Assembly: GCA_964236735.1 (NCBI GenBank)
Contig: CAXSFM010000006.1
Location: 1 to 64,000 of the forward strand
Origin: JAIVJG01 sp964236735
GTDB lineage: Bacteria > Acidobacteriota > Blastocatellia > Pyrinomonadales > Pyrinomonadaceae
Direction of reading: 5' to 3'
DNA: 64,000 bases
Part shown: one piece after another, positions 26,949 through 35,047 of the stretch
Numbering within the stretch: the stretch's first letter is position 1
Layout of the letters: each line of letters begins with the position of its first letter
Notes under the pieces: generated by a model
Told to the model about the DNA's origin: nothing
What the model saw: the letters and a program-made list of their open reading frames with translations, nothing else
Database searches by the model: none
Position numbers and translations under genes: made by a program

Positions 26949-28889
26949 TCACGCGCGATCAATCCAACGCTCGTACCACAGGCTGAGATTGAGGAGCGCC
27001 CACAGGTGAAAGCTCCAATCGTGCGCGCCGCGACGATGCTCTGCGATGAGACGCGCGACGAAATCGTAGTCGAGAAAGTTGCGTCGCCGCATCGTGGAGT
27101 TCATCAAGCGATCTTCCAGCAGCTTGCCCATCCGTCCCTTAAACCACTCGCGAATCGGCGCGCCGAAACCACGCTTCGGGCGATACAACACGTCATGCGG
27201 CAACACGTCCTCAAGCGCGCGTTTGAGAATATGCTTGCCGCTCGTGCCTTCGACCTTCGACGCGCGCGACAGAGACATCGCGTACTCGACGAGCTTGTGA
27301 TCGAGAAACGGCACGCGCGCCTCGACAGATGTCGCCATCGTGATTTTGTCCACGCGCATCAGCAATAATTCCGAGAGGCGCACTTTCAATTCCAGATACG
27401 TGAGCCGCGCGAGAAAATCCGAGTCAGGTCGCACCTCCGCGATGTGCTCTTGAAAGCCGCGCACAATGTCGTAAGACGAAAAACCGAGACAGCGAGCGCG
27501 CATCTCTGTCGAGAGCACGCGCGGCTTGAGCGTCTCATCAAAAACCACCGCGCCGCCCCAGAACAGAGACTCGTCCGCGCCGAGCCGCCGCGCCAACTCA
27601 ATCGCCTGACGATTGCGCGTCGTGCGCTCAAGCAGTGGCTGCGCGATGGCCGCCGCCGCGCGCCGCGCCGCTAAGGGAACGCGCTCGGCATGTCGCCAGA
27701 AACGCTCTTGAATGCGAAGGTACTTCACGTACTTGTCATAGCCGCTGAAAATTTCGTCCGCGCCTTCGCCGACCTGCACGACAATCGTGCCCGTCTCGCG
27801 CGCGAGTTTCGAGACGTAATAAAGCGGCACGCAGACGGGATCGGCGATGGGTTCGTCCTGATGAAAGACGAGGTCGGGCAGGAACGATTCCATCTCCGGC
27901 TCGCCGATTAAAACTTCGTGATGGTCGGTCTTGAAACGACGTGCGATGTCGCGCGCCGTGTCAAGTTCGTTTAAGTAAACGTTATCGCGAAAGCCGACGG
28001 TGAAAGTGCGGACGGGTTGCGCGGTGAGTTCCGACATCAGCGCGACGTTGGCGGAAGAATCCACGCCGCCGGAGAGAAAGACGCCGAACGGCACGTCGGC
28101 CATCATCCGTTTTTTGATTGAAGCGCGGAGCAGGCGAAGAATCTCCGCCTTCTGTTCCTCATCGCTCTGCTGCCCCGCGTCGCGCGTTGTTGGCGGCGGC
28201 AGCGCGTCCCAATATTGCGTCAGACGCGCATCACCGTCGCGCCCGATGACAAACATGTAACCGGCGGGAATTTTCTGGATGTCCCGGAAGAGCGTGCGTG
28301 GCGCGGGCGTCGTCAGAAAACTGAGATAGTGATAAAGCTGTTCCTCGTCCACATCGGCTGTGACCGCCGTGTGCGCGAGGATGGCTTTAATCTCGGACGC
28401 GAAAATGACGCGCCCGTCCTTTTGATAGAAATACAGAGGCTTGACGCCGAGCCGGTCGCGCACGAGGACGAGTCTCTCGGCCTGTTCATCCCAGAGCGCG
28501 ATGGCGAAGTCGCCTTCGATGTCGTGGACGAAGTCGAGGCCGCGCTCTTCGTACAAGTGCAGAATCGTCTCTGTATCAGTGCGCGAATGATAGACGTGAC
28601 CGCGCGCTTCTAGTCCGGCGCGTAGCTCCGCGTGGTTATAAATCTCGCCGTTGAAAGTTATCCACACTCCGCGCGCCGCGCATCCTCGCATCGGATTGTG
28701 GCCGGCGGGCGAGAGATCAACGATGGAGAGGCGTCGGTGGCCTAAACCCAGTCGCCCGCCGTCGAAAAGTTGCGCGCCCGCGTCGTCCGGCCCGCGATGC
28801 GTCATCTGGTCGCGCATCCGCTCGACGAGCGACAATTCCACATTGCCGCTCGCCGCTTTGTATTCCCAGACTCCGCAAATGCCGCACAT
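26949..28889 (-). CDS. asnB: Asparagine synthase (glutamine-hydrolysing)-like amidotransferase, copy 2
   Basis: This 646-aa protein starts MCGICGVWEYK, with Cys2 as the glutaminase nucleophile. The N-terminal domain shows THRGPDDAGAQ, NGEIYNHAELR and GDFAIALWDEQAERL. The synthase domain has SGGVDSS at residues 273-279 and GEGADEIFSGYDKYVKYLRI. It is clearly diverged from the copy at 14364, so the two probably use different acceptors. It converges with the GT2-GT4 gene, with only 2 bp between stops, and lies downstream of a heparinase-like gene. Role in amidating a glycan component is inference from context; ordinary asparagine synthesis is the alternative. Confidence 0.9.
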   Translation of the reverse strand: MCGICGVWEYKAASGNVELSLVERMRDQMTHRGPDDAGAQLFDGGRLGLGHRRLSIVDLSPAGHNPMRGCAARGVWITFNGEIYNHAELRAGLEARGHVYHSRTDTETILHLYEERGLDFVHDIEGDFAIALWDEQAERLVLVRDRLGVKPLYFYQKDGRVIFASEIKAILAHTAVTADVDEEQLYHYLSFLTTPAPRTLFRDIQKIPAGYMFVIGRDGDARLTQYWDALPPPTTRDAGQQSDEEQKAEILRLLRASIKKRMMADVPFGVFLSGGVDSSANVALMSELTAQPVRTFTVGFRDNVYLNELDTARDIARRFKTDHHEVLIGEPEMESFLPDLVFHQDEPIADPVCVPLYYVSKLARETGTIVVQVGEGADEIFSGYDKYVKYLRIQERFWRHAERVPLAARRAAAAIAQPLLERTTRNRQAIELARRLGADESLFWGGAVVFDETLKPRVLSTEMRARCLGFSSYDIVRGFQEHIAEVRPDSDFLARLTYLELKVRLSELLLMRVDKITMATSVEARVPFLDHKLVEYAMSLSRASKVEGTSGKHILKRALEDVLPHDVLYRPKRGFGAPIREWFKGRMGKLLEDRLMNSTMRRRNFLDYDFVARLIAEHRRGAHDWSFHLWALLNLSLWYERWIDRA

Positions 28890-28892
28890 AAG

Positions 28893-28927
28893 GACAGTGG
28901 TCAGTGGCTAGTGGTCAGTGGTCAGAA
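28893..28927. repeat. Intergenic word repeat (AGTGGTC)
   Basis: Four tandem units of AGTGGTC/AGTGGCT fill the 25-bp gap between copy-2 AsnB and the heparinase-like gene and run into the latter. The heparinase stop is part of the array on the minus strand: GAC CAC TGA CCAC. There is no opposite arm, so this is a direct array rather than a hairpin. Confidence 0.7.
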
Positions 28928-31086
28928 GTTAATCGTTTCTTCAAACGCTCGATCAATTCTCCTTGCCTCTTCGCCGGCTCGCCTGCACAGACGGGCACGA
29001 GCGCGAAACGTGTTGTGAAAGGGACGCGCATTGTGCGCTTCGTCCAGCACGCGGCCTGCGATGGGCGACGCTCGCCGTAGTCGCGCGAACTGTGGCGCGG
29101 CTCAAGCGAAAATTCGCCCGCGTCGTCGAGCGGAATGATGAAGAGTCGCGCGCCGTTGATTGTATCGCAGACCTCAAGGCTGGCGTCATCTTGCACGCGC
29201 GCGGTGGTCTCCGGCGCGAGGTGGAAGATGAGACGGAAAGTGTGTATCCCTGAGCCTTCGAGCGTGTCGGTGATGAGCCAGTGACGCTCGCGCTTGTCGA
29301 AACGCACGGCGCGGCGATGCGTGATTGAACCCGACTTGAGATGACGATAGCCTCGATGCTCGGCGACGATGAGATCGTGCGTCGCGTCCGTTTCCCAACG
29401 CAACACGCGCGGTCGCGCTTCGTCGCCGATGCGAAATGGTTGCCCCTCGTCCGTCGTGCTCTGCTCCGCGCCGTCCACTTCGACCGTCGAATGATACGCG
29501 GTCGAGCGGAACAGGTGGCGCGCGTGTAAATTTCCGGTGTAGGTGAACGTGCCGGGGTCGCGGATGAAGCTCGCGCGGCAGGCCGAGACTTCGATGCTCA
29601 AGGCGTCGTTGTGGCCGTGCGAGCCGCGCCCGGTCAAACCTGCGCCGCTCGCGTTGAAGAGCAAATACAAATCGTCTTCGCGCATGATGTATGTGCCCGC
29701 ATCCCTGAATGCTTGCGAGCGCGGCGGCGCGTTGTCGTCGTCATCCATCTTTAATTCTTCAAAGATGCGCGCGCCTTCTGTGCCGAGCAGCCAGAAGACT
29801 TCGGCGGGCGTCTGTGTCGTGAGTTTGAAACGCGGTTCGTTGAAGACAGCCGCGCCGACGGTGAGCAGATAAGCGTGATCGTCTGCCTCATGCGGCACGA
29901 CGGGCAAAAACTGTCCGCTGTCCGTATCGCCGATGAGCGGCGCGCGCCCGTCGGGTCGCAGATATGCGCGCAGGTATTCAAGCATCAGGCGCAGACGTTG
30001 CCAGTGCCGCGCCTCAATCTCGATATTGTTCTCGCGCGCGAGTGTGAAAGAGTAGAGCAAGAGTTCGAGCACGAGGCGATGGTAGCCGGTCGAGGCTTCG
30101 GCATCCGCGCCGTCGGCGAGCACCTGCTTATCCAACTCGCCGAGCATCTCGCGCCAACCGAACTCGCGCCACTCGCGCGCGGCTTCGAGTTCGGGCAAGC
30201 AGACGCCGAGCCAGAAAAGGCCGACCACATCGGACAAGTAATGATTGCTCGTCGCCAGATGCGAGAATTCGAGGTTGCGACGGATGTGCGCGCCGTGCTC
30301 GTCAAAGAGCGCGAGCATGGTGGCAAGATTTTTCGCGTCGAGTTCGGGCGCGCTTCTAAAAAATTGAAAGGCCGCGAGCAGGTTGACGGCGCGCAACGCG
30401 ACTTCCATCGCGCACGTCCAGTTAGGGCCGAAGCCGAGAGGATTAGACGCGCGCCAGCGCCGGACTTGCCGGAAGAACTCTGCGGCGTAGCGGCCACTGC
30501 TGATGTTGTTGCCATCGCTGCCGTCGCGCGTCGCGGCGTGAGCGCGCCCGAGCGTGACGAGATGCGCGAGACGATTCAGTTCCCACAAGACGCGGATGTC
30601 CGAGTCGTCATCACGCACAATGGCAACGTCGCGATGATACGCAAGCGGCCAACTAAGCCCGGAGACGGGATCGCGCAACCAGTCCGGCGCGCGTCCGAAA
30701 TCAAACGCGCCGAAGCCGAGCAAAGGCCAGCGACCGTCTTCAACAATCGCGTCGGCTTGCGCGATCAACTCGTCTGTCTCAAGTTCATCGAAGATTTGTC
30801 GCGCGTCGAAGTTTGCCGACGCTGCTTCGCTGAATCCACGAAGAAAGCGCGGCTCGCGGCTCGTGCGGAAATGTGTGAGCAAAGCGTCCGCGTCGAGTTG
30901 TACAAACGCTGGCGAGAGACGCGCGTGAGTGTTAGCGATGTCGCCGATGGCCGCCGCCTTCGTCAACGAAGCGCGCTCGCGTCTCGCCCCGAAAGCGACA
31001 CGAGCGCGACGCGCGACTTCAAGCGTAACGACGCGCGGAGAAACGTCGCCGCGAAGTGCGCGCTTAATTTTGCGAACAACATTCAT
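28915..31086 (-). CDS. Heparinase II/III-family protein
   Basis: This 723-aa protein has no obvious signal peptide. The N-terminal half is an all-alpha toroid typical of the family (FGPNWTCAMEVALRAVNLLA, RRNLEFSHLATSNHYLSDVV, DGADAEASTGYHRLVLELLL). The C-terminal half is beta-rich (FRDAGTYIMREDDLYLLFNA, GRGSHGHNDALSIEVSACRA, HSTVEVDGAEQS). The HGHND motif and nearby His/Tyr are the usual lyase residues. In capsule clusters such proteins can be uronate-polymer lyases or, without export, take part in polymer modification. The lack of a leader leaves the compartment open. The last codons lie in a direct word repeat. Confidence 0.87.
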   Translation of the reverse strand: MNVVRKIKRALRGDVSPRVVTLEVARRARVAFGARRERASLTKAAAIGDIANTHARLSPAFVQLDADALLTHFRTSREPRFLRGFSEAASANFDARQIFDELETDELIAQADAIVEDGRWPLLGFGAFDFGRAPDWLRDPVSGLSWPLAYHRDVAIVRDDDSDIRVLWELNRLAHLVTLGRAHAATRDGSDGNNISSGRYAAEFFRQVRRWRASNPLGFGPNWTCAMEVALRAVNLLAAFQFFRSAPELDAKNLATMLALFDEHGAHIRRNLEFSHLATSNHYLSDVVGLFWLGVCLPELEAAREWREFGWREMLGELDKQVLADGADAEASTGYHRLVLELLLYSFTLARENNIEIEARHWQRLRLMLEYLRAYLRPDGRAPLIGDTDSGQFLPVVPHEADDHAYLLTVGAAVFNEPRFKLTTQTPAEVFWLLGTEGARIFEELKMDDDDNAPPRSQAFRDAGTYIMREDDLYLLFNASGAGLTGRGSHGHNDALSIEVSACRASFIRDPGTFTYTGNLHARHLFRSTAYHSTVEVDGAEQSTTDEGQPFRIGDEARPRVLRWETDATHDLIVAEHRGYRHLKSGSITHRRAVRFDKRERHWLITDTLEGSGIHTFRLIFHLAPETTARVQDDASLEVCDTINGARLFIIPLDDAGEFSLEPRHSSRDYGERRPSQAACWTKRTMRVPFTTRFALVPVCAGEPAKRQGELIERLKKRLTSDH

Positions 31087-31089
31087 GTA

Positions 31090-31156
31090 GAGAAATGATG
31101 AATGATGAATGTGGCAGTGATGCGAAAACAGAGGCTAGAGGCTGGAGGCTGGAGAC
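31090..31156. repeat. Left half of interrupted intergenic hairpin (TGATGAATG and AGAGGCTGG words)
   Basis: The words ATGATGAATGATGAATG (31094-31110) and then AGAGGCTAGAGGCTGG (31130-31145) match complementary words on the far side of the MITE-like element: CTCCAGCCTCTGCTC near 31338-31352 and CATTTCGCATTCATCATT near 31358-31375. The simplest reading is one palindromic intergenic repeat that was split by insertion of the element at 31157-31326. Confidence 0.65.
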
Positions 31157-31326
31157 TATAGCGGGTTGCAAATGAGTGCGACATGAGAGAAAGAATGTTC
31201 ACCACAGAGGACACGGAGTAGCACAGAGGAAAGAGGGAGGCTTGATTGTCTCCTCTGTGCTGCCTCTGTGTCCCTCCGTGTCCTCTGTGGTCAATCTCTG
31301 GCCGCATTCATTTGCAACCCGCAGTA
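31157..31326 (+). mobile_element. MITE-like palindromic element, copy 1
   Basis: This 170-bp non-coding element is flanked by TA on both sides. Its termini are TAGCGGGTTGCAAATGAGTG and, on the complement, CTGCGGGTTGCAAATGAATG: 20-bp inverted ends with three differences. The interior is a further imperfect palindrome of CACAGAGG-type words (CCACAGAGGACACGGAG and its complement). There is no ORF. TA flanks with short inverted ends are typical of MITEs mobilised by IS630/Tc1-mariner transposases (family knowledge). No transposase is in this window. The second copy, at 34698-34857, is in the opposite orientation. Confidence 0.8.
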
Positions 31327-31356
31327 AAAAGAAAAGCTCCAGCCTCTGCTCTTGAA

Positions 31357-32463
31357 TCATTTCGCATTCATCATTGCGTCGAGAATACGTCCGGCGGTGT
31401 GCCCGTCCCAGAGCGGCGGGACGCGCGGAGGCTCATCCGTGCGAGAGCTTTCGAGCGCGTCCATCGCGGCGCGCACGATCAGCGCGGGGTCTGTCCCGAC
31501 GATGCGATTCGTGCCGAGCGTGACGGTGACGGGACGCTCCGTATTCTCGCGTAAAGTCAGGCACGGAATGCCGAGCGCGGTCGTCTCTTCCTGAATGCCG
31601 CCGGAGTCCGTCAGCACGAGCCGCGCGCCGCTGTAGAGCCGTAGGAAATCGAGATAGCCAAGCGGCTCGATGAGACGCACGCGCCCCTCCCGCTCGATTT
31701 CACCGGCGAGACCGAATTCCATGATGTTCTTGCGCGTGCGCGGGTGGACGGGAAAGATGATGGGCAAGCGCGCGGCGATTTGCGCGAGCGCGGAGAGAAT
31801 GCGCGCGAGAGTCGCGGGGTCGTCCACGTTCGACGGGCGATGCAGCGTCAGCACTGCGTAAGGCGTGTCGCTCACGCCGAGTTCTTCGCGCACCTTTGAC
31901 GTGGTGGCGGCGCGCTCCAACTGTTGAAAGAGCGAGTCAATCATCACGTTGCCGACGAAGCGTATGCGCTCTGCGGGGATGCCTTCGGCGCGTAAGTTTT
32001 CGTCTGCATCCTCTGACGGCGTGAGCAGGAGGTCAGAAATTTGGTCGGTCAGCAGGCGGTTGATTTCTTCGGGCATCGTGCGGTCGCGGCTGCGAAGCCC
32101 GGCCTCGACGTGCGCGACGGGCACGAGCAATTTCGCACAGACGAGCGCGCACGCGAGCGTTGAGTTCACGTCGCCGACGACGAGCACCCAGTCCGGCTGT
32201 TCGCGCAGCACAACCGGCTCGAAGAGTTGCATGACGGCGGCGGTCTGTTGCGCGTGGCTGCCGGAACCGACGCCGAGATACACGTCCGGCTGCGGCAAAC
32301 CGAGATCGCGAAAGAAGGCGTCCGACATCCGCTCGTCGTAATGCTGACCCGTATGCACGACGAGCGGCGCGAACTCCGACGCGCGCTGCCGCATCGCCTC
32401 GACAATCGGCGCGACCTTCATAAAGTTCGGACGCGCCCCGACCACATTGATAACTTTGAGCAC
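31357..32463 (-). CDS. wecB: UDP-N-acetylglucosamine 2-epimerase (non-hydrolysing)
   Basis: This 368-aa protein has a GTG start at 32463. Motifs: NVVGARPNFMKVAPIVEAM at the N-terminus, VVHTGQHYDERMSDAFFRDL, HVEAGLRSRDRTMPEEINR, TLHRPSNVDD and, near residue 290, LTDSGGIQEETTALGIPCLT. These are the uridine-binding and catalytic segments of the WecB/MnaA family, which interconverts UDP-GlcNAc and UDP-ManNAc. With the UDP-sugar dehydrogenase at 33109-34446 on the same strand it should give UDP-ManNAcA. The two genes flank the DUF6883/DUF4926 pair in one minus-strand block. Confidence 0.93.
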   Translation of the reverse strand: MLKVINVVGARPNFMKVAPIVEAMRQRASEFAPLVVHTGQHYDERMSDAFFRDLGLPQPDVYLGVGSGSHAQQTAAVMQLFEPVVLREQPDWVLVVGDVNSTLACALVCAKLLVPVAHVEAGLRSRDRTMPEEINRLLTDQISDLLLTPSEDADENLRAEGIPAERIRFVGNVMIDSLFQQLERAATTSKVREELGVSDTPYAVLTLHRPSNVDDPATLARILSALAQIAARLPIIFPVHPRTRKNIMEFGLAGEIEREGRVRLIEPLGYLDFLRLYSGARLVLTDSGGIQEETTALGIPCLTLRENTERPVTVTLGTNRIVGTDPALIVRAAMDALESSRTDEPPRVPPLWDGHTAGRILDAMMNAK

Positions 32464-32512
32464 TACTCAATCCAATGACGATTACTTGATCTGATTTGAC
32501 TCGACCGACTTC

Positions 32513-32743
32513 CTAAGCTGCCTCGCGCCTGAAGTGAAGTTGCACAAGCTGCGACTCATCGCTGATGTCCGCGTGCGCGTACACTGCGCCTGATTCCGAG
32601 ACGAACTCGACGATGTACCCACCGGGATGATGTTCGTTTTCACTGAAGACTTCTATCACGGTTCCCACTTCGCCACGACGCAATCCCTGCTCCGGTATAT
32701 CCGCCAGCAGCGCGACCACATCATGCTCTTTTATCGTCGCCAT
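32513..32743 (-). CDS. DUF4926 small protein
   Basis: This 76-aa protein has a good GAGGAAG site 7 nt before ATG. The sequence reads as a small beta-barrel: EHDVVALLADIPEQGLRRGE, then VGTVIEVFSENEHHPGGYIV, then EFVSESGAVYA. These are the conserved segments of DUF4926. Function is unestablished. It begins 15 bp after the DUF6883 gene, and in my knowledge DUF4926 and DUF6883 genes often occur together. A toxin-antitoxin or toxin-immunity relationship is plausible but unproven. It is not an obvious polysaccharide gene despite its position. Confidence 0.8.
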   Translation of the reverse strand: MATIKEHDVVALLADIPEQGLRRGEVGTVIEVFSENEHHPGGYIVEFVSESGAVYAHADISDESQLVQLHFRREAA

Positions 32744-32758
32744 GATTTACTTCCTCTG

Positions 32759-33103
32759 TCAGAGCACATAACAACTCGTCAGGCGCGGAAAATCCAAACC
32801 GTATTCGATAATCCAGGCTGTTCTCACCAAAGCTCCGCGCCCCTTGTGCTCCACAAAAATATCCACCGCATATTTTATACCGAAGGGAGAGACAGCTGGA
32901 GATGAGGCTTCATCCGTCTGCACCGCCCGCAATATTATATCGCGCAACCATTCCGCATCATTAACTGTGAGACCCAGCGCAGCCTGAAACACGCGCGCTT
33001 TATGCTTCCCTCCCTCGTGCAGCCTGTTGAGACTGTATTCACGCAGCTTGGTGATGTCTATCACCGCGTTTTCAGAGTTGGGCAGTTTCACATCTGCACA
33101 CAA
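32759..33103 (-). CDS. DUF6883 small protein
   Basis: This 114-aa protein starts at TTG 33103, with GTG 33091 as an alternative. Conserved features are ITKLREYSLNRLHEGGKHKA, RVFQAALGLTVNDAEWLRD, FGIKYAVDIFVEHKGRGALV and the ending TAWIIEYGLDFPRLTSCYVL. These match DUF6883, whose hallmark is K-L-x-x-Y-x-L-N-x-x-H-x-x-G-x-x-K-A. The family resembles small polymorphic-toxin C-terminal domains in architecture databases, but no activity is known to me. It lies 5 bp downstream of the dehydrogenase gene and directly upstream of DUF4926. Confidence 0.78.
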   Translation of the reverse strand: MCADVKLPNSENAVIDITKLREYSLNRLHEGGKHKARVFQAALGLTVNDAEWLRDIILRAVQTDEASSPAVSPFGIKYAVDIFVEHKGRGALVRTAWIIEYGLDFPRLTSCYVL

Positions 33104-33108
33104 ATAGC

Positions 33109-34446
33109 TTACAGACGAATGATGCGCGCCGTGCTGTTTTTCCGCACGTCGCCGGTGAGCGCGTTGCGCGTGTCCACAATCAAGCCGGAGAGTTCGCAGA
33201 CTCGTTGGTAATCAATTCCCGTATGGTCTGTGACGATGACGACGCAGTCCGCAGATTTGAGTTCGTCGTCCGTCAACTCGACGGTCGAGAGCGGCTCGCC
33301 CGTGCTTTCCGTGTGCGCGTCGTCGAAACGAATCTCTCTGACGAACGGGTCGTGATAGCGCACGTCCGCGCCCTTCGCGCGCAGGCGATCAATAATCGAG
33401 AGCGCGGGACTTTCACGCACATCGTCTATGTCTTTTTTGTAGGCCACGCCGAGCAGCAGCACGCGCGCGCCGTTGAGACTCTTGCGCGCGTCGTTCAGGC
33501 CGTCCACGACGAGCGTCACGACGTGATCCGGCATCCGCGAGTTGACCTCTTCGGCAAGCGAGATAAAGCGCGAGTCGAAGCCGTGCTGTCTCGCCTTCCA
33601 CGACAGGTAATGCGGATCGAGCGGGATGCAGTGGCCGCCGATGCCAGGGCCGGGATAAAACGGCATGAAGCCGAAGGGCTTGGTCGCCGCCGCGCGAATC
33701 ACTTCCCAAGTGTCAATGTTGAGAGCGTAGCAGAGCCGCGCCATCTCGTTCGCCATGCCGATGTTGACGGCGCGGAAAGTGTTCTCCAAAAGTTTCGCCG
33801 CCTCCGCCACGCGCGCCGAAGAGACGGCGTGGACGTTGTTGACGATCTGGCCGTAGAGAGCCGCCGCCGCATCGGTCGAGTCATCGGTGCAGCCGCCGAC
33901 GACTTTCGGAATGTTGTGCGTCTGGAACTGCGGATTGCCGGGGTCAACTCTTTCAGGCGAGAAGGCGAGCAGGATATCTGTGTCGAGATGAAAACCTTTT
34001 TCCTCGAACATCGGCAAGAGCACTTCATCCGTCGTTCCCGGATAGGTCGTGGACTCAAGGATGATGAGTTGGCCGCGCTTGAGTCGCTTCTGAATCTCTG
34101 TGGCGGCGGCGAGGATGTAGGAGATGTCCGGCTCTTTCGTTTTCCTGAGAGGCGTCGGGACGCAGATGATAATGGCGTCGCACGCGGAGAGTTCGTCGAA
34201 GTCTGTGGTGGCGTGCAGGCGTTCCTGCGCGACGAGTTCTTTGACGATTTCTGACGGCACGTCGCCGATGTAAGAGTCGCCGGAGTTGATGAGCGCGGCC
34301 TTGCGCTCGTCCACCTCGAAGCCGGTCGCGCGAAAACCTTTGCGCGCGAATTCGACAGCCAGCGGCAGGCCGACGTAACCCAGGCCGATGACGCCGATGC
34401 GCGCGGCCTGTGTGGAAACAAGTTTGATGATGTCGTCTTTAATCAT
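33109..34446 (-). CDS. Nucleotide-sugar dehydrogenase (UDP-HexNAc 6-dehydrogenase type)
   Basis: This 445-aa protein has an N-terminal Rossmann motif, IGVIGLGYVGLPLAVEFA, at residues 18-35. It also shows CDAIIICVPTPLRKTKEPD, LILESTTYPGTTDEVLLPMF, LLAFSPERVDPGN, and the catalytic Cys in FYPGPGIGGHCIPLDPHYLS near residue 270. The C-terminal domain has VLLLGVAYKKDIDDVRESPA. The extended family (WbpA/TviB/WecC) oxidises C6 of UDP-GlcNAc or UDP-ManNAc with two NAD+. With WecB three genes downstream the likely product is UDP-ManNAcA. UDP-GlcNAcA is the alternative. Confidence 0.9.
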   Translation of the reverse strand: MIKDDIIKLVSTQAARIGVIGLGYVGLPLAVEFARKGFRATGFEVDERKAALINSGDSYIGDVPSEIVKELVAQERLHATTDFDELSACDAIIICVPTPLRKTKEPDISYILAAATEIQKRLKRGQLIILESTTYPGTTDEVLLPMFEEKGFHLDTDILLAFSPERVDPGNPQFQTHNIPKVVGGCTDDSTDAAAALYGQIVNNVHAVSSARVAEAAKLLENTFRAVNIGMANEMARLCYALNIDTWEVIRAAATKPFGFMPFYPGPGIGGHCIPLDPHYLSWKARQHGFDSRFISLAEEVNSRMPDHVVTLVVDGLNDARKSLNGARVLLLGVAYKKDIDDVRESPALSIIDRLRAKGADVRYHDPFVREIRFDDAHTESTGEPLSTVELTDDELKSADCVVIVTDHTGIDYQRVCELSGLIVDTRNALTGDVRKNSTARIIRL

Positions 34447-34600
34447 ATCGGGAAATTTCTGAAGATGTGTTCAAGGTAGTCCGTCGAAGGATGCGAAATG
34501 GCGCGCTCCTCCAAAGCTTCAAGACTAGGAGAGCATCCGCGCGACTGTCAAGCAGCCCCTTTCACACGCAGGGTGCATCCATTTTCGACGAACAAGAGTT

Positions 34601-34687
34601 AACCACGAATTCACACGAAACGACACGAACATAAATCACGAATTGTGTGACAGTTTATTTGTGTTGCCTCGTGTGAATTCGTGATTT
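34601..34687. repeat. Palindrome with CACGAATTCACACGA arms
   Basis: The left arm (AACCACGAATTCACACGA, 34601-34618, continuing to about 34635) and the right arm (complement AAATCACGAATTCACACGA, about 34654-34687) match at nearly every position over about 30 bp, separated by about 20 bp. The CACGAA/CACACGA word is distinct from the other word families in this window. It could act as a terminator or be a selfish palindromic repeat. Confidence 0.75.
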
Positions 34688-34697
34688 CTGTCTTTAC

Positions 34698-34857
34698 TAC
34701 TGCGGGTTGCAAATGAATGTGACCGGAGATTAATCACAGAGGAGACGGAGGGGCACAGAGGAGACAATCAAACCTCCGCTCTTTCCTCTGTGCCCCTCCG
34801 TCTCCTCTGTGGTGAAAATTCTTTCACTCAAGTCGCACTCATTCGCAAACCGCTATA
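34698..34857 (-). mobile_element. MITE-like palindromic element, copy 2 (inverted relative to copy 1)
   Basis: This 160-bp element is flanked by TA on both sides. Its left end, CTGCGGGTTGCAAATGAATG, equals the complement of the right end of copy 1. Its right end (complement TAGCGGTTTGCGAATGAGTG) equals the left end of copy 1 with two changes. The interior is again a palindrome of CACAGAGGAGACGGAG words. Copies 1 and 2 therefore lie in opposite orientation and bracket a 3.4-kb segment holding wecB, DUF4926, DUF6883 and the dehydrogenase. No ORF is present. Confidence 0.8.
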
Positions 34858-35047
34858 ATGAGAATAAATAAGCCTTTCGCACGAAGCGACGGATGCCTGA
34901 CAGAGACATTGAGACTCAGGCGCGTTCATCGTTGATGCGTCCGCACCGTGTCTTGATTCAATTGACAACACGTTGCAGCGCGTCCCAACATACGCGCCGA
35001 GTTCTACACAACTTTTATTGCCGCCGCAGGCGAAGACCCAAGCATCC

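Larger units (their letters stand above)
34447..34972. other. 526-bp gap without a gene; repeats and a MITE-like element
   Basis: This gap lies between the divergent dehydrogenase and permease genes. It holds a palindrome (34601-34687) and the second MITE-like element (34698-34857), described separately. Nothing else coding is visible. Both genes' promoters should be in the outer parts of the gap, since the dehydrogenase starts at 34446 and the permease near 35048. Confidence 0.7.

Noticed and set aside
29875..31098. 407-codon plus-strand frame opposite the heparinase-like gene
   Set aside because: Antisense shadow with Arg/Ala/Glu bias only; the minus-strand product has family motifs such as HGHND.
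34447..34972. tRNA or riboswitch in the largest non-coding gap
   Set aside because: The folds present are explained by the palindrome and the MITE-like element. No cloverleaf with a conserved T-loop or CCA region is visible on either strand.
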